Notes under the pieces: model-generated
The model's input: only the letters and a program-made list of their open reading frames with translations
What the model was told of the DNA's origin: nothing
The model's database searches: none
Shown here: piece by piece, positions 25,377 to 37,200 of the stretch
Position numbering within the stretch: the first letter of the stretch is position 1
Layout: every line of letters starts with the position of its first letter
NCBI RefSeq assembly: GCF_900104515.1
Contig: NZ_FNJL01000005.1
Coordinates: forward strand, 62,001-126,000
Length of the DNA: 64,000 bases
Source: Paracidovorax cattleyae
Lineage (GTDB): Bacteria > Pseudomonadota > Gammaproteobacteria > Burkholderiales > Burkholderiaceae_C
Reading direction: 5' to 3'
Position numbers and translations under genes: made by a program

Positions 25377-27731
25377 TCAGGGCCGAGGCCCTTTCACCAC
25401 GCCAGCCCCCCGTACCTCGATGCGGATCTCGTCCACCACCTGCCCTACCGCATCCACCAGCTCCACCCGGTGGCGTCCGGGCCAGGGCATCCAGGCCCAT
25501 TCCGTCCCCCGGCCCTGCACCCTGCCGTCGATGCGCCAGCGCAGGCCCCCGGGCGCTGCGCCACCCGCCGCCGCGAACTGCAGCCGCTGATGGGCAGGAG
25601 GGATGTCGGGATCCAGCGCCACGATGGTGCCCGGTGCCGGCGACACGATGCGCGGCTGCGGGGCCTGCAGTCCGTCCAACGCACCGCCCTCGCCCGCCGC
25701 CGCCTCCGGCGCTTCGCGCCCCCGCGGTATGGCGCGGGGGCCCGCGTCCACCACGAACAGGGGCTGCTGGGTGCCGGCGAGGAACCACTCCTGGCGCGCG
25801 CTCTCCAGCAGGCGCGTGCCGCCCGGCTCGGGGCCGAAGCGCACGGCGGCGCGGACCAGCCCGGCCGGGGGCTCGGGCGCGCGGCTGCGCACGCCCCGCC
25901 CGTGCAGCCAGCCCATGATTTCGGCCCACACGGGCGCCGCGCCACTGGTGCCGCTCACATCATGCATGGGCGCGCCGCCGGCATTGCCCACCCAGACACC
26001 CACCGTGTAGCGCTGTGACCACCCCACTGCCCAGTTATCGCGCATGTCCTTGCTGGTGCCGGTCTTCACGGCGGTCCAGAACCGCGTGGCCAGCACGCTG
26101 TCGGTGCCGAAAGTGCGCGCACGCGCATTGCCGTCAGAGAGGATGTCGCCCACAATGAACGCCGCGCGCGGATCGATCGCTGGCGCTGCCGCCGCAGCGG
26201 CCGGGGCCGGTCTGGAGCCCGTGCGCCGGCCACCTGCAGGGGCAGGACGGAACACGACGGGACCGGTCCGCCCGCCGTTGGCGAGCGCGCGGTAGGCATT
26301 GGCCAGGTGGAGCAGCGGCATCTCGGCGCTGCCCAGCGCAAGGCTGTAGCCGTAGTAGTCGCCCGTCTCCCGCAAGGGCAGGCCCAGCGCCAGCAACTGG
26401 CGGAAGAACGCATCCGGGGTGACCATGGCGATGGTCCGCACCGCCGGCACGTTGAGCGAGGCGGCCAGGGCGGTGCGCACGGACACCCAGCCCTTGAACT
26501 GCCGGTCATAGTTCTGCGGGATATAGAGCCCCGACGCGGTGGGTATGTAGGCGGGCGAATCCTCGATCAGCGATGCGGCGGTGATGCGGCGCTGCGCGAT
26601 CGCCTGGGCGTAGAGGAAAGGCTTGAGCGTGGAGCCCGGCTGGCGCGCGGCCAGCACCCCGTCCACCTCGCCCGCCTGGCTCAGCAGGCCGGACGATCCG
26701 ACCCATGCCAGCACCTCGCCAGTGGCGTTGTCGAGCACGACGACGGCACCGTCTTCCACGTTGCGGCCGTGCAGCTCGCGCAGATGCTGGTGCAGCGACT
26801 GCACGGCCACGCGCTGCAGGGGCGCGCTGAGGCTGGAGACCACGGAAGACGGAACCGGCCCGTCCGTGCGGGCGAGCAGCTGGCGCGCGAAATGCGGCGC
26901 CAGGCCTTCGCTGGCCGCGTAGTCCCGGCGCTGCAGCGCGGCCGTGGTGAACAGGTCCAGCGCCTCGCAGTCGGCGGCCGGCCCCGCACGCCCGCCGCCG
27001 CCCGCAGGGGTCGCAGCCATGGCGCGCAGCACGCCGCAGGCACGCTGCGCCACGACGGCGGGCCGGGCGTTCGGGGCCCGCACCAGCGCCGCGGCGACCG
27101 CTGCCTCGCGGTCGTCCAGCCCATGCGGCGCCTTGCCGAACAGCGTGCGGGACAGCGCATCGATACCCACCAGCTCGCCCCGGAACGGCACGAGGTTGAG
27201 GTAGGCCTCCAGGATCTGGTCCTTGCGCCAGCGCCGCTCCAGCACCTGCGCGGCCACGCTCTGCCCGAGCTTCTGGGCCACCGACCGGCCGCCGGGTCCC
27301 TGCCGCCAGTCGCCGTCCAGCAGGCCGGCGAGCTGCATGGTCAGGGTGGAAGCGCCGCGCGTGCGCTGGTTCCACAGATTGCCCCAGGCAGCGGCCGACA
27401 CGGCGCGCCAGTCCACGCCGCTGTGCCCGTAGAAACGCCGGTCCTCGCTGAGCACCAGCGCCTCCCGCAGCGCGGGCGATATGTCGTCCAGTCCCGTCCA
27501 CTGGCCGCGCCGCACGGTGGCGTCGGTCCGCAGCCGCTGCAGCACTTCGCCTTCGCGCGAGAGCACCAGGGTTTCGGACGAGCGGTAGTCCGCGCGCACT
27601 TCCGCGTAGGCCGGCAAGGCGCTTGCGGACAGTGGCGCCCAGAGCGCGAGGCACAGCGGCACGGCGGCTAAAGCGCTGCGCAGGCATGCAAGACGGCTGA
27701 CCGGGGAAGACGAAAGAACGCGGCCCGACAT
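25377..27731 (-). CDS. pbpC: Penicillin-binding protein 1C
   Basis: The 784-residue enzyme is a bifunctional peptidoglycan synthase. A signal-anchor segment lies near residues 15-38. The GT51 glycosyltransferase domain has Glu96 in VLSEDRRFYGHSGVDW and RGASTLTMQLAGLL near 125. The transpeptidase domain has Ser367 in GSTLKPF, SLN near 435 and the KTGTS box near 560. A C-terminal BiPBP_C domain (RIVSPAPGTIVALDPDIP onward) identifies the PBP1C type. Family knowledge links PBP1C to a partner alpha-2-macroglobulin usually encoded next door; here that gene lies at 31205-37219, with five genes between. Confidence 0.95.
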   Translation of the reverse strand: MSGRVLSSSPVSRLACLRSALAAVPLCLALWAPLSASALPAYAEVRADYRSSETLVLSREGEVLQRLRTDATVRRGQWTGLDDISPALREALVLSEDRRFYGHSGVDWRAVSAAAWGNLWNQRTRGASTLTMQLAGLLDGDWRQGPGGRSVAQKLGQSVAAQVLERRWRKDQILEAYLNLVPFRGELVGIDALSRTLFGKAPHGLDDREAAVAAALVRAPNARPAVVAQRACGVLRAMAATPAGGGGRAGPAADCEALDLFTTAALQRRDYAASEGLAPHFARQLLARTDGPVPSSVVSSLSAPLQRVAVQSLHQHLRELHGRNVEDGAVVVLDNATGEVLAWVGSSGLLSQAGEVDGVLAARQPGSTLKPFLYAQAIAQRRITAASLIEDSPAYIPTASGLYIPQNYDRQFKGWVSVRTALAASLNVPAVRTIAMVTPDAFFRQLLALGLPLRETGDYYGYSLALGSAEMPLLHLANAYRALANGGRTGPVVFRPAPAGGRRTGSRPAPAAAAAAPAIDPRAAFIVGDILSDGNARARTFGTDSVLATRFWTAVKTGTSKDMRDNWAVGWSQRYTVGVWVGNAGGAPMHDVSGTSGAAPVWAEIMGWLHGRGVRSRAPEPPAGLVRAAVRFGPEPGGTRLLESARQEWFLAGTQQPLFVVDAGPRAIPRGREAPEAAAGEGGALDGLQAPQPRIVSPAPGTIVALDPDIPPAHQRLQFAAAGGAAPGGLRWRIDGRVQGRGTEWAWMPWPGRHRVELVDAVGQVVDEIRIEVRGAGVVKGPRP

Positions 27732-27781
27732 GAAGGCGTGCAGCCTATCACCAGGGACGCCGCCCACCGGCGGAACGCGCT

Positions 27782-28174
27782 TCATGCGGCGCTGCCCCGC
27801 CGCCGCCGTGCCCAGGCCCCGAGCCATGCCGCGCCCGCGATCCAGATGGGCACGAATACGATCGCCATGGCCGCGCTCAGGGGCCGTTGCACCGCCGGTC
27901 CGGCGCACCGGCGCGCACTTTCGAGCACGTCCGGGGGCAGCAACCGCACCACCAGGGCGATGCCGGGGGGTCCCAGGATGACGCCGTCCAGATAGCCGAG
28001 CACCGGGATGAAATTCGGGATGCGATCGATCGGGCTCAGGGGGTACGCCGCCACGCAGAGCGCGAGGAGCCGCACGGACCGGGGCGTCCGGGGATCGCAC
28101 GCGGCGAAATACACGTTCAGTGTTTCCGTCTTCAGGCGGCGCGCCCACTGGCGCAGGGAGGCGAGGACAGGCAT
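27782..28174 (-). CDS. YkvA-like DUF1232 membrane protein
   Basis: The 130-residue protein has the DUF1232 core, RSVRLLALCVAAYPLSPIDR, then IPNFIPVLGYLDGVILGPPG, which forms a short hydrophobic region, and a second membrane helix near 100-120 (IVFVPIWIAGAAWLGAW). The family function is unknown. The ATG at 28174 begins MPVLASLRQWARRLK; a longer open frame upstream belongs to no protein. It lies 50 bases before pbpC on the same strand and may be transcribed with it. Confidence 0.85.
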   Translation of the reverse strand: MPVLASLRQWARRLKTETLNVYFAACDPRTPRSVRLLALCVAAYPLSPIDRIPNFIPVLGYLDGVILGPPGIALVVRLLPPDVLESARRCAGPAVQRPLSAAMAIVFVPIWIAGAAWLGAWARRRRGSAA

Positions 28175-28263
28175 GGAAAAACCGCCACGGGGGCTGCCGC
28201 GGCGGTGCAAGGGCTGGAAGGCCCCGATTCTGGCGCAGCGGCGGGCTGCCGCCGCGGATCCGG

Positions 28264-30048
28264 TCAGAACGACTCCCAGTCGCCTGGCGCTCCCTGGACC
28301 GCCATGGCGGGGGCCGCCATGAGGCCCGCTGCGGCGGCGGCAGCGGCAGGCCGCAGCGCGGGTGTACGGGCGGGCGCGCGCACCTTCGCCGGTGACGGCT
28401 TGCGGGCAGGCGCGGAGGGCCGGGCCGCTGCCGGGGCGGGCACCGCGGGCGCCGCCGTCACGGAAGGCACCGCGGCCACCACCGCCTGCGGGCCGTCCGA
28501 CGCCAGCCGGAACACGCTGACGGCCTGCACCAGATCCTGCGCCTGGGAACGGAGGCTGGAGGCCGCGGCCGCCATCTCCTCGACCAGTGCAGCGTTCTGC
28601 TGCGTGGTCTGGTCCATCTGGGTGACGGCCTCGCCCACCTGTGCGACGCCCGCGCTCTGCTCGCTGCTCGCCGCGCTGATCTCGCCCATGATGTCGGTCA
28701 CGCGGCGGATGCTGCCGACCACCTCCGTCATGGTGCTGCCGGCCCGGTCGGCCAGCTGCGCGCCGCTTTCCACCCGCTCCACGCTGGCGGTGATGAGTTC
28801 CTTGATTTCCTTGGCCGCGCCGGCGCTGCGCTGCGCGAGGCTGCGCACCTCGCCCGCCACCACCGCGAAGCCGCGGCCCTGCTCGCCGGCACGCGCGGCC
28901 TCCACGGCCGCATTCAGGGCCAGGATGTTGGTCTGGAAGGCGATGCCGTCGATGACGTTGATGATGTCGGAGATGCGCCGCGAACTTTCCGAGATGCCCT
29001 TCATGGTGTCCACGACCTGCGCCACCACGGCGCCGCCCTGCTCCGCCACGCCGCTCGAGGCCTGCGCCAGCTGGTTGGCCTGCCGCGCGTTGTCCGCGTT
29101 CTGCGCCACCGTAGAGCCCAGTTCCTCCATGGAGGCGGCAGTTTCCTCCAGCGCGCTGGCCTGGCTTTCCGTGCGCGACGACAGGTCGGAATTGCCCTGC
29201 GCGATCTGCATGCTGGCGGAGGCGACGGATTCGCTGCCCTGGCGCACGCGGGAGACGACGGTGGCGAGCGCGGTGTTCATGTCGCGCAGGCTCTCCAGCA
29301 GCAGGCCTACCTCGTCCCGTGCATGGATCTCGATGCGCTGGGTCAGGTCGCCCGCGGCGACGGCCCGGGCCACGTCCACGGCCCTGGCGAGAGGGCGGGT
29401 GATGGAGCGGGTCACCCACAGGCTGAGCAGCACGGCCACGACCACGGCCAGCGTGGTCCCGCCGACCTCCACCTCCAGGGCCGTGGCACGGGCGTCTTCC
29501 GCCTCGGCCTGGCGCACTTCGAGCAGGTCGCGTTCGGCCTTGGAGAACTCGGTCTGCAAGGCGCGGAAACCGTCCATCGCGGCCTTGTCGCGTGCCTTGC
29601 CGAATTCGCCCACAAAAGCTTCCATCGGGACCTTGCCGGCATCCACGTCGCGGCGCATGTCCTGCAGCGACTGCATCACCGCGGTGAAGTCCGCCTGGCG
29701 GGCACGCAGCACGTCGAGCCGCTTCTGCTGCTCCGGATTGTCCGCGGTGAGCGTGCGCAGCGATTGCCAGGCGGAGTCGAAGGTCTCGCGCCCCTGGCTC
29801 CACGGGCCGAGGAAGGCGGTGCTGCCCGACAGCAGGTAGCCCCGGGCGCCGGTTTCCATGTCCACCACGCCCAGCAGCATCCGCTGGGCCTCCTCCAGCA
29901 CCTTGTAGGTGTGGATGTTCATGCTGGTGGCCGTCTTGACGTGGTTCTGGCTCTGGATGGCCACGCCGATCACCACCAGGAAGATTGCGATGACGCCGCC
30001 GAATGCCAGCGCAAGCCGTCGGCCCAGGGGCCAGTGTGAAATGTTCAT
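28264..30048 (-). CDS. Methyl-accepting chemotaxis protein, intact
   Basis: The 594-residue chemoreceptor has a first membrane helix at about 11-31, a periplasmic four-helix-type domain of about 160 residues ([20 protein letters not shown]), a second membrane helix near 195-215, HAMP, and a full signalling domain with the tip block [20 protein letters not shown] and [18 protein letters not shown]. An Ala/Pro-rich linker of about 80 residues ends in GDWESF, which resembles the C-terminal xWxxF pentapeptide that tethers CheR and CheB. The ligand is unknown. A TACAAAT-N7-ATTTGTA palindrome lies about 118 bases upstream. No other chemotaxis gene is nearby. Confidence 0.95.
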   Translation of the reverse strand: MNISHWPLGRRLALAFGGVIAIFLVVIGVAIQSQNHVKTATSMNIHTYKVLEEAQRMLLGVVDMETGARGYLLSGSTAFLGPWSQGRETFDSAWQSLRTLTADNPEQQKRLDVLRARQADFTAVMQSLQDMRRDVDAGKVPMEAFVGEFGKARDKAAMDGFRALQTEFSKAERDLLEVRQAEAEDARATALEVEVGGTTLAVVVAVLLSLWVTRSITRPLARAVDVARAVAAGDLTQRIEIHARDEVGLLLESLRDMNTALATVVSRVRQGSESVASASMQIAQGNSDLSSRTESQASALEETAASMEELGSTVAQNADNARQANQLAQASSGVAEQGGAVVAQVVDTMKGISESSRRISDIINVIDGIAFQTNILALNAAVEAARAGEQGRGFAVVAGEVRSLAQRSAGAAKEIKELITASVERVESGAQLADRAGSTMTEVVGSIRRVTDIMGEISAASSEQSAGVAQVGEAVTQMDQTTQQNAALVEEMAAAASSLRSQAQDLVQAVSVFRLASDGPQAVVAAVPSVTAAPAVPAPAAARPSAPARKPSPAKVRAPARTPALRPAAAAAAAGLMAAPAMAVQGAPGDWESF

Positions 30049-30165
30049 GGGAGTACCGCTTTCGTGCAGGAACGCCGCGCCATGGGGAAGGGCCGGCCCC
30101 CGGCCCTCGCCACGCGACATCCGTGGCCAACATCCGTCATGGGAGCACAATCGCGATACTAAAGT

Positions 30166-30186
30166 TACAAATTAATGCGATTTGTA
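30166..30186. promoter_or_regulatory. Palindrome TACAAAT-N7-ATTTGTA upstream of the chemoreceptor gene
   Basis: Seven-base perfect arms (30166-30172 and 30180-30186) flank TAATGCG. The left arm is within TTACAAATTA, a decamer that also occurs twice before the SGNH hydrolase gene at 39490 and 39511. In DNA this rich in G/C such a palindrome is unlikely by chance. It could be an operator for the chemoreceptor gene, whose ATG is about 118 bases away. The protein that binds it is unknown. Confidence 0.5.
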
Positions 30187-30249
30187 GGCATTCGGCGTAC
30201 CTCACTGTCGCGTTCGGACGTACAGCGGGCGTGCGCCGATGCTCCCTCC

Positions 30250-30744
30250 TCAGTTCTTCGTGGCCGCATCCCAGTGTTCGGCAATCTGCCCGTCCTGGAT
30301 GCGGAACATGTCGAACCAGGTGGTCGTATAGGTCTGCTCCGCGTTTTGCGGATCAGGCAGGCGGCGGGCGAACACCATGGTGACCATGTCGCCCTCCGCG
30401 AGGATGCGCACCAGCGGGGCCCTCACCCTCGGCTGGATGGGCGAGCGTGGCGTGACCTGCGCCAGGAACTGCTTGAAAGGCTCGCGGCCCGTGGCCACGA
30501 GCGGGTTGTGCTGGATATAGTCTTCCTTCATGTAGCGGTCGGCCAGTTCCACCTGGCCGGACTCGAACACTTCCCGCCAGAAGTCGTACACCAGCCGCTT
30601 GTTGTATGCGAGCACCGGGTTGTGGGACCAGAGCAATTTGTCATGGTTGGGTTCTTCGGCCACAGGCACCTGGGCATGGGCCGAAAGGCATGCGGCGGCA
30701 GCACAGGCCAGCACGGCGCGGGAGAACAGCAGTTTCCAGGTCAT
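30250..30744 (-). CDS. Exported SnoaL-like (NTF2-fold) protein
   Basis: The 164-residue product has a signal peptide (MTWKLLFSRAVLACAAAACL, cleavage near AHAQ) and a SnoaL-like fold: NKRLVYDFWREVFESGQVEL, DRYMKEDYIQHNPLVATGRE and the C-terminal WFDMFRIQDGQIAEHWD. SnoaL-like proteins include polyketide cyclases and small hydratases; catalytic use of the central His/Asp (QHNP, EHWD) is possible. Its substrate is unknown. It stands alone on the minus strand between the chemoreceptor and the divergent DUF3079 gene. Confidence 0.86.
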   Translation of the reverse strand: MTWKLLFSRAVLACAAAACLSAHAQVPVAEEPNHDKLLWSHNPVLAYNKRLVYDFWREVFESGQVELADRYMKEDYIQHNPLVATGREPFKQFLAQVTPRSPIQPRVRAPLVRILAEGDMVTMVFARRLPDPQNAEQTYTTTWFDMFRIQDGQIAEHWDAATKN

Positions 30745-30918
30745 CTCATTTCCTGTCGGGTTGCAACGGCCGGGTTATACCGGTACGTTCCCCCTGACGG
30801 AAAGATGGCATCTGCAAGCGATGTCAGCAGGTGTGTCGGCCTTGACCCGGCGCAAGACGCCGCCCTGCCGCCGGCGCAGACTGTTTGTTGCCGGCCCCAG
30901 GCAACACCTGCATCGACC

Positions 30919-31155
30919 ATGACCCGGAAATTTCCCGAACGCCCCGCCCACCCGGAGCGCATCTGCTGGGGCTGCGACCGCTACTGCCCCGCCGCCGCGC
31001 TCGCCTGCGGCAACGGATCCGAGCGCTCCCCCCATCCAGCGGAGCTGTTCGGAGAGGATTGGCTTGCATGGTCGCCGGCGGCGGTGCTGCCGTCCGGCGG
31101 ATCCACGCCGGACGGCGGACAGGCACCACAGCGGACCTCCGAGATCCGCAGATAG
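30919..31155 (+). CDS. DUF3079 small cysteine protein
   Basis: The 78-residue protein carries the DUF3079 core at about residues 3-52: KFPERPAHPERICWGCDRYC, then LACGNGSERSPHPAELFGED. The four cysteines (CWGCDRYC and LACGNG) could bind a metal. The family is small, widespread in Betaproteobacteria and of unknown function. About 25 extra C-terminal residues go beyond the conserved core. It converges on the alpha-2-macroglobulin gene with a 49-base gap. Confidence 0.82.
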   Translation: MTRKFPERPAHPERICWGCDRYCPAAALACGNGSERSPHPAELFGEDWLAWSPAAVLPSGGSTPDGGQAPQRTSEIRR

Positions 31156-31204
31156 CGGCGGATGCCGGTGCGCCGGCCTCTCGGCCATGCGCACCCTGTG
31201 CCCG

Positions 31205-34200
31205 TCAGCGCGCGTCTTCCACCTTCATGCGGGGGTTGGGAGTTTCTCCGAACATCTCGGGCGCATACATCGCCTCCACCCGTGTCGGCGGGAGCGCGAA
31301 CTCCCCGACGTTGTTCAGCCGCACGGTGTACTCGGCCGTGAGCGCCCCCTTGGACACGTACTCGTAGTAGCCGCGCCAGGCCTCGAAGCTGCGTTCCTCG
31401 TAGGCCATCCAGCCGCTGCCACGCTTCTCCCCCTGCGTCGCAATCTCGGAGTCGCGGCCCAGGCCGTTGCCCAGGATGGTGGCGCCGCCGGGCACCGGGT
31501 CGGTAAGCACCACCCAGGTCATGTCGGCGGTGGAGGTCACCTCGAGTTTCACGCGCAGCACATCACCGCGGGTGTACCGGCCCGCCACCGCCTGCTCCAC
31601 CGGCGTGATGGTCTTCTTGACGGTGTAGCCGGCGGAGAACGGCTCCTTGAGCTGGACCGCAGCCACCGACTGCAGCGTGAGCCAGGGCTTGCCGGTGCCT
31701 TGCTGGGTCACCGTGAGCGTCTCCTTGCCGCCCGAGGCGCTCCAGGGCAGGAACATGCCGTTGTTGGTCAGGTTGCCGGGCGATGCGGGTGCACCGAACC
31801 AGGTCGTCTGGTGCGCAGCGCCGGTGGCATCGGCGGTGGAGACGCGGCCGACCTTGCTCCAGTCCACGCTGGCGGTATTGCGGCCCATCGTGGCGCGGGT
31901 GGACCCGGTGACCGGCGTGGCTTCGAACTTCGCGCTGAATTTCTCCAGCGCCAGGCCGCCCCAGAGGTTGGCCGTGGTGGTATGCCAGGCCCCGCCCTGC
32001 TGCCGCGCGATGAATCCGTTGGCCAGGCGCCCCATGTCGTCCTTCCAGGCCGGATCGTCCATCACGGCCAGCATGAGCCGCGCCGTGTTCACATCGCCGT
32101 TCTGCATGAGCCACCACCAGTAGTCGTCCTGTTCCGAGCTGAAGATCAGCTTGGTGCCCTGGTAGGACAGGCGGGACTTGAGTATCTGGGTGGCCTCTGC
32201 CATGCGCTGCTCGCGCTGCGGTGCATCGGTCACGCGGCGCAGCACGTTCAGCCAGTCGATCACGCTGTGCGTGGGCCACTGGTTGGGTGCCACGGTGATG
32301 GACGAGAGCATGCGGCCAGTGGCCTTGCCGTAGCGCGACAGCGCCTCGATCGCGGTGAGCTTGCGCATGTCCAGGTCCTTGCGCGGGCTCCAGAAGTCGC
32401 GCTGGATGCGCCCTTCCACGAAGGCGATCAGGCCGCGCTCCATCGGCGCGCGCACTTCCGGAGCCAGTGCGAAGGCCGGATCGATGGACGAGGCCTCGTG
32501 CGTGGCCGCGAGCAGGTAGGCAGTGAGCGTGTCGCTGCCGCGGTTGCCGCTGCCGGCCTGCGGCGGGAAGTAGCTGGCCAGGCCGTCGCCGTCCAGGTAG
32601 GTGGGCAGCTGCCCCACCACGGTCTGCCACATCCTGCCGTCGCGCAGGCCCACGGCCTTGCTGGTCTTCTGCTCCAGGCAGAGGAACGGGTAGTTGGCGA
32701 ACCAGTCGCGCACGCCCGGCAGGCCCTCGGCGAGCTTGGGTTGCACCGACATCTTCAGCCCTCCCCGGCCGGGGATGGCGTCAGCAGGCGGCTTCACGTC
32801 GATGCCGAAGCTGCCGTCCACCTGCACGAGGGTGGCCTGCTGCACCGTCAGCGGCACGGCCGGCACGAGCCGCTGCGTGGCCTTGAGCGCATCGCGCGCG
32901 CCGCCGGCGCCGGGCGTGGTGTCACGCGCCTCGATCTCCCAGAGGATCGCCTCGGCCCGCGTGCGGGTGAGCTGGGCGGGCGCGGTCACGTTCCAGGCCA
33001 CTTCGCGGGATTCGCCGGCCGGGATGTCCACCGTCTGCTTGTCCAGCGCGAGCAGCGTGGAGCGCGGTGCGACCTCCACCTTCATGGCCGCCTTGGTGGT
33101 GTTGCGCAGCGTGAACTGGGCGCGGAACTGGTCGTCCTCGCGCACCAGCGGCGGCAGGCCGCTGATGACCTGCAGGTCCTGCGTGGCCCGGATGCTGGTG
33201 GAGCCGGTACCGAACTGGCCGGTGCCCGCATCCGCCACCGCGACGATCTTGAAGGTGGTGAGGGCGTCGTTCAGCGGCACCGTGACCTGCGCGCGTCCGT
33301 TGGCGTCCAGGCGCACCGCGGGCTGCCAGAGCAGCAGGGTGTCGAGCAGCTCGCGCGTCTGCGCCCGCCCTCCCCCGCCGCCCGCCGGCACGGCCTTCTT
33401 GCCGTAGTGGCGCCGTCCGATGATCTCCATCTGCGCGGTGGAGGTCTCCACGCCCCAGGCGCGCCGCTGCAGCATCGCGTCCAGCAGGTTCCAGCTGGTG
33501 TTGGGCATCAGCTCCAGCAGGGCCTGGTCCACGGCGGCCACGGCCACCTCGGCGTTCGCCGCGGGCTTGCCGTCGGGCAGCGTGGCGGCGATGGTGACCT
33601 GCGCCTTGCCGCGCACCGGGTAGCTCTCCTTGTCGGCCGTTACCTTCACCTCGATGCGGTGCGCCTTGGCGCCCACCTTGATCTCGGCCAGCCCGAGCCG
33701 GTAGGCGGGCTTGGACAGATCCACCATGGCCGTGGGCGCGATGTATTCCTTGCCCTCGTACCAGAAGGCGGTCCACCACTCGCGCGGCGCCTTGAAGCCC
33801 CAGGTGAAGAAGCTGTACCAGGGCACCTCGCGCAGCCGTCCGCGCAGCGCGAGCACGCTCACATAGACGTTCGGGCCCCAGCCTTCCTCGATCTTGAGCT
33901 GCACCGTCGGGTCCTGGCCATTGAGCTGCACCACGCGCATGTCGATGAGGCCCTCGCGCTCCACGCTCACCAGCGCCGTGGCCTGGCGGAAAGGCATGCG
34001 CACCTGCAGCCGGGCGGTTTCCCCGGGCTGGTAGCTTTTCTTCTCGGGCAGCAGGTCGATGCGGTCGTGGTCTTCGCCGCCGAACCACAACTCGCCCTGC
34101 CGCGTCACCCAGACCGACGCGGCCGCCTCGGACTGGTTGCCGTCCTTGTCGCGCGCGGTGGCCACCAGTTCCACTTCGCCGGCCTCGTCGAGCTTGGCCT

Positions 34201-37200
34201 CGCACAGCACCAGTCCGCGGCTGTCGCTCTTGCCGGTGCACACCGTTCCCAGGTCCTTGGTCTCGGTCTTGTTGTCGTAGCTGTAGAAGCCGCCCACCAT
34301 GCGCTTGCGGCTCGTGGTGGTGATGCGGGCCACGGCCTGCACCTGCACGGGCACGCCCTCCTGCACCTTGCCGTCCAGGCCGAGCGCCAGGGCCTGGAAG
34401 CGGATCTTCTGCGCGGCGGACACCCAGCCTTCGGTCTTGATGCCGGCCACCACCGCGGCCGGCCAGACCGTCTGCGTGCTGCGCAGGGTCTGCACCTCGC
34501 CGTTGGGGTCGGAATACGTGGCTTCCAGCACCAGGTCCTGGGCACGGCGGGAATTGGGAATGTTGTCGATCGCCACCTTGCCCGCGCCGTTGCGGTCGAG
34601 CGTCACGGCCAGCTTGTCGGCGATCACGCGCGCGTCGTCGGCAGAGGCGGGCTCCTCGTCGTCGCCGCTGTTTCCGCCCTGGGGCTGCGCACCCTTGCGG
34701 CGCGGCGGCTCGAAGCTGAAGGCGTCGAAATCGGGGAACTGCAGCGGCTTGCCGCGCACCAGTGCCGACACGCGCACCGGCAGGTTGGCTGCGCCGCCGC
34801 CGGACACATAGTTCACCTGCACGTCCGTGGGCACCGAACGCGGGCGCACCAGCGGCTTCTTGTCGGACGGCGCGATGCGGCCTTCCAGCACGGGCAGGCG
34901 GAACTCTTCCACGCGGAACTCGCCCGAGGTGAAGCTGCGGCCGCGGCTGTCGTCGTCGCCGCGCAGTTCCACGCTGTACACGCCCAGCTTGGCAGCGGGC
35001 GGCAGCGCGAAGGTGCTCTCGGCGCTCAGGCCCCCCGTGGGCGTGCGGCGCCACTGCAGCGGCTGGGTGAATTGCTGGCCGCTGCCCACATGGGCGATGG
35101 CCAGCGTGTGCGGCTGGCTGTCGGGCAGGCCGAAGCCCTGGCGGTTCTGCGTGCGCAGGATGTGCTTCATCGAGACCGTCTCGCCTGCGCGCAGCAGGGT
35201 GCGGTCGAAGATCGTGTGCGCGATCTGGTCCGGCTCGGGCTGGCTGCTCGTGGGCACGTTGAAGCGCCATGGCTCGATGCCGCGCTGCCAGTCGCTCCAG
35301 GTGAAGGCCATGTCCTGCACGCCGTCGGCGTCCTGGGCACGGGCGCTCACGAAATAGGCATTCATGCCCTCCAGGCCGTCGCGGCCCGGGCACGAGGGCG
35401 GCTGGGGCGACAGGCCGTCGAAGCGCGCGATGCCCTGCGCATCGGTCGTCGCGGTGGCCAGTTCGCGGCCGTCGCAGCCCGACACGCGCACCACCGCGCC
35501 CGGCACCACCTGCCCCTTGTCGAGCGTGGTGACCCAGGCGGCGGCATTCTCGCGCCCCAGCTTGAAGTGCACGCCCAGGTTGGTCACCAGCGCGGAGGTG
35601 CGCACGTACATCGTGCGCCCCGCACCGTGTCGTTCGTCCAGCAGCGAGCGGCCCAGCATCGGGGAGGCGATCTCCACCACGTGGAAGCCCGCCGGCAGCG
35701 GGATGCCGACCACCTCGAACGGACGGGGGTCGCCGCCAGCCGGGCGTGGCAGGTCCAGCACCTTGGCACGGGGCTGGCCGCCGAGCAGCGACACCATGCG
35801 CGACTGCACCGTGTCCTTGCCCTCGTCCTGCAGCACCTGGGGCAGCGGGCCGCGCACGTCACGGCTCGCCTCCCTGCGCGTCACCAGGTAGTCGTCGTAC
35901 CGGCGGACCCGGCGGTACCAAGCGATGATGTCTGCATCGGCGGTGGGCTGGAAGGTGCTCACCTTGCCGGCGGGCGCCGGCGCGGCCGCGGGTGCGGAAG
36001 CGCCGGGCACGGTACCGGCCGCCACGCCCTGCACGCGCAGGTCCGCCTCGACATTGCGCAGGGTGACGGGCAGCAGCGCCGGTCCTTTCGCCCCTTCCGC
36101 GAAACGCTCCACCACGCCGAACGGCGAGGCGGCGAACTTGGCCAGCGGCGGCATCGGGCCGGTGGACACGGACAGCGGGAAGCTGTCCGCATTGCGCAGC
36201 GGCCGGCCCGAAGCGTCCTTGAAATCCTTGGGCAGCTCCAGCCGCATGGCGGTCTGCGGCGCGAAAGGCGGCATGAACTGCACGCCGTTGACCACCGTGT
36301 CGCCATCGCCTTCGCCGTCCAGTCGCGGCTTGAGGGTTTCCTTGTCCGATTTCAGCCGGATCGCCTCGGCGAGCCTGCGCGGCACGGGCGCGTTGAACGA
36401 CAGGCGCATCGGCCGGATCGGCAGGCAGGCCGCCTGCGCATTCTCGCGCTCGCAACCGAAATCGGCGCTGAAGGGCTCGCGCACGGTGTAGCCGTAGCGG
36501 CGCTCCACGGTGTTGGGCACGCCGCTGGGGGTGGCCACGCCCTGGCCGTACACCAGTTGCACCTTGGAGCCCGAAGTGAGCCGGCGGTTGCAGGCCAGCG
36601 ACGCATAGCGCAGGGGCGCCTGCCTGGCCGCGCTCTCCAGTCCCAGCGAAGTCAGCAGTGCGGCGCGTTCGGTGCCTTCGATGAGGCGCACCGGAATGCG
36701 CTCGCCCACGTCCTCGGCCACGCACCAGACGTTGGCCTTCACGCTCTCCAGGGTGGCCGGGCCGCTCAGCTGCAGCAGGAAGAACTGCTCCTCGTCGATG
36801 GGCTGGTAGGTGCCGGGGCGCACGCTCTGCACGAAGGGGCCGCCGGTATTGAACTGGTAGCGCACCGTGCCCGACAGGGCCGCGCCACTGGCGGACTTGA
36901 AGCCGGGCCGGGCGGTGGCCGTGCAGCGCGTGCCGGGCGGCAGGTCCGCAGCGAAGTCGTACACCCACTCGCGCTCGCCGGTCCAGCGGCCCGTGCCCCT
37001 GGACGCATCGCCTCCGCAATCCACGGAGAACGGCGCGGGAGCCTTCGGATCGCCGAAATTCACGGCAGCCGCGTCGAACTTCACCACCACCTGCCGCACG
37101 CGGGCGACCTCGCCCTGCGGCGAAAAGCTGGAGACGGACAGGGCCTGCGCTGCCCCGGCCGAGGCCAGGCCCAGGAAGGCGGCCAGCGCCGCGCGGACGA

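Noticed and set aside
28238-28255. GC-rich hairpin after the chemoreceptor stop codon
   Set aside because: The 7-bp stem has no following U-run, and similar hairpins are common by chance at this base composition.
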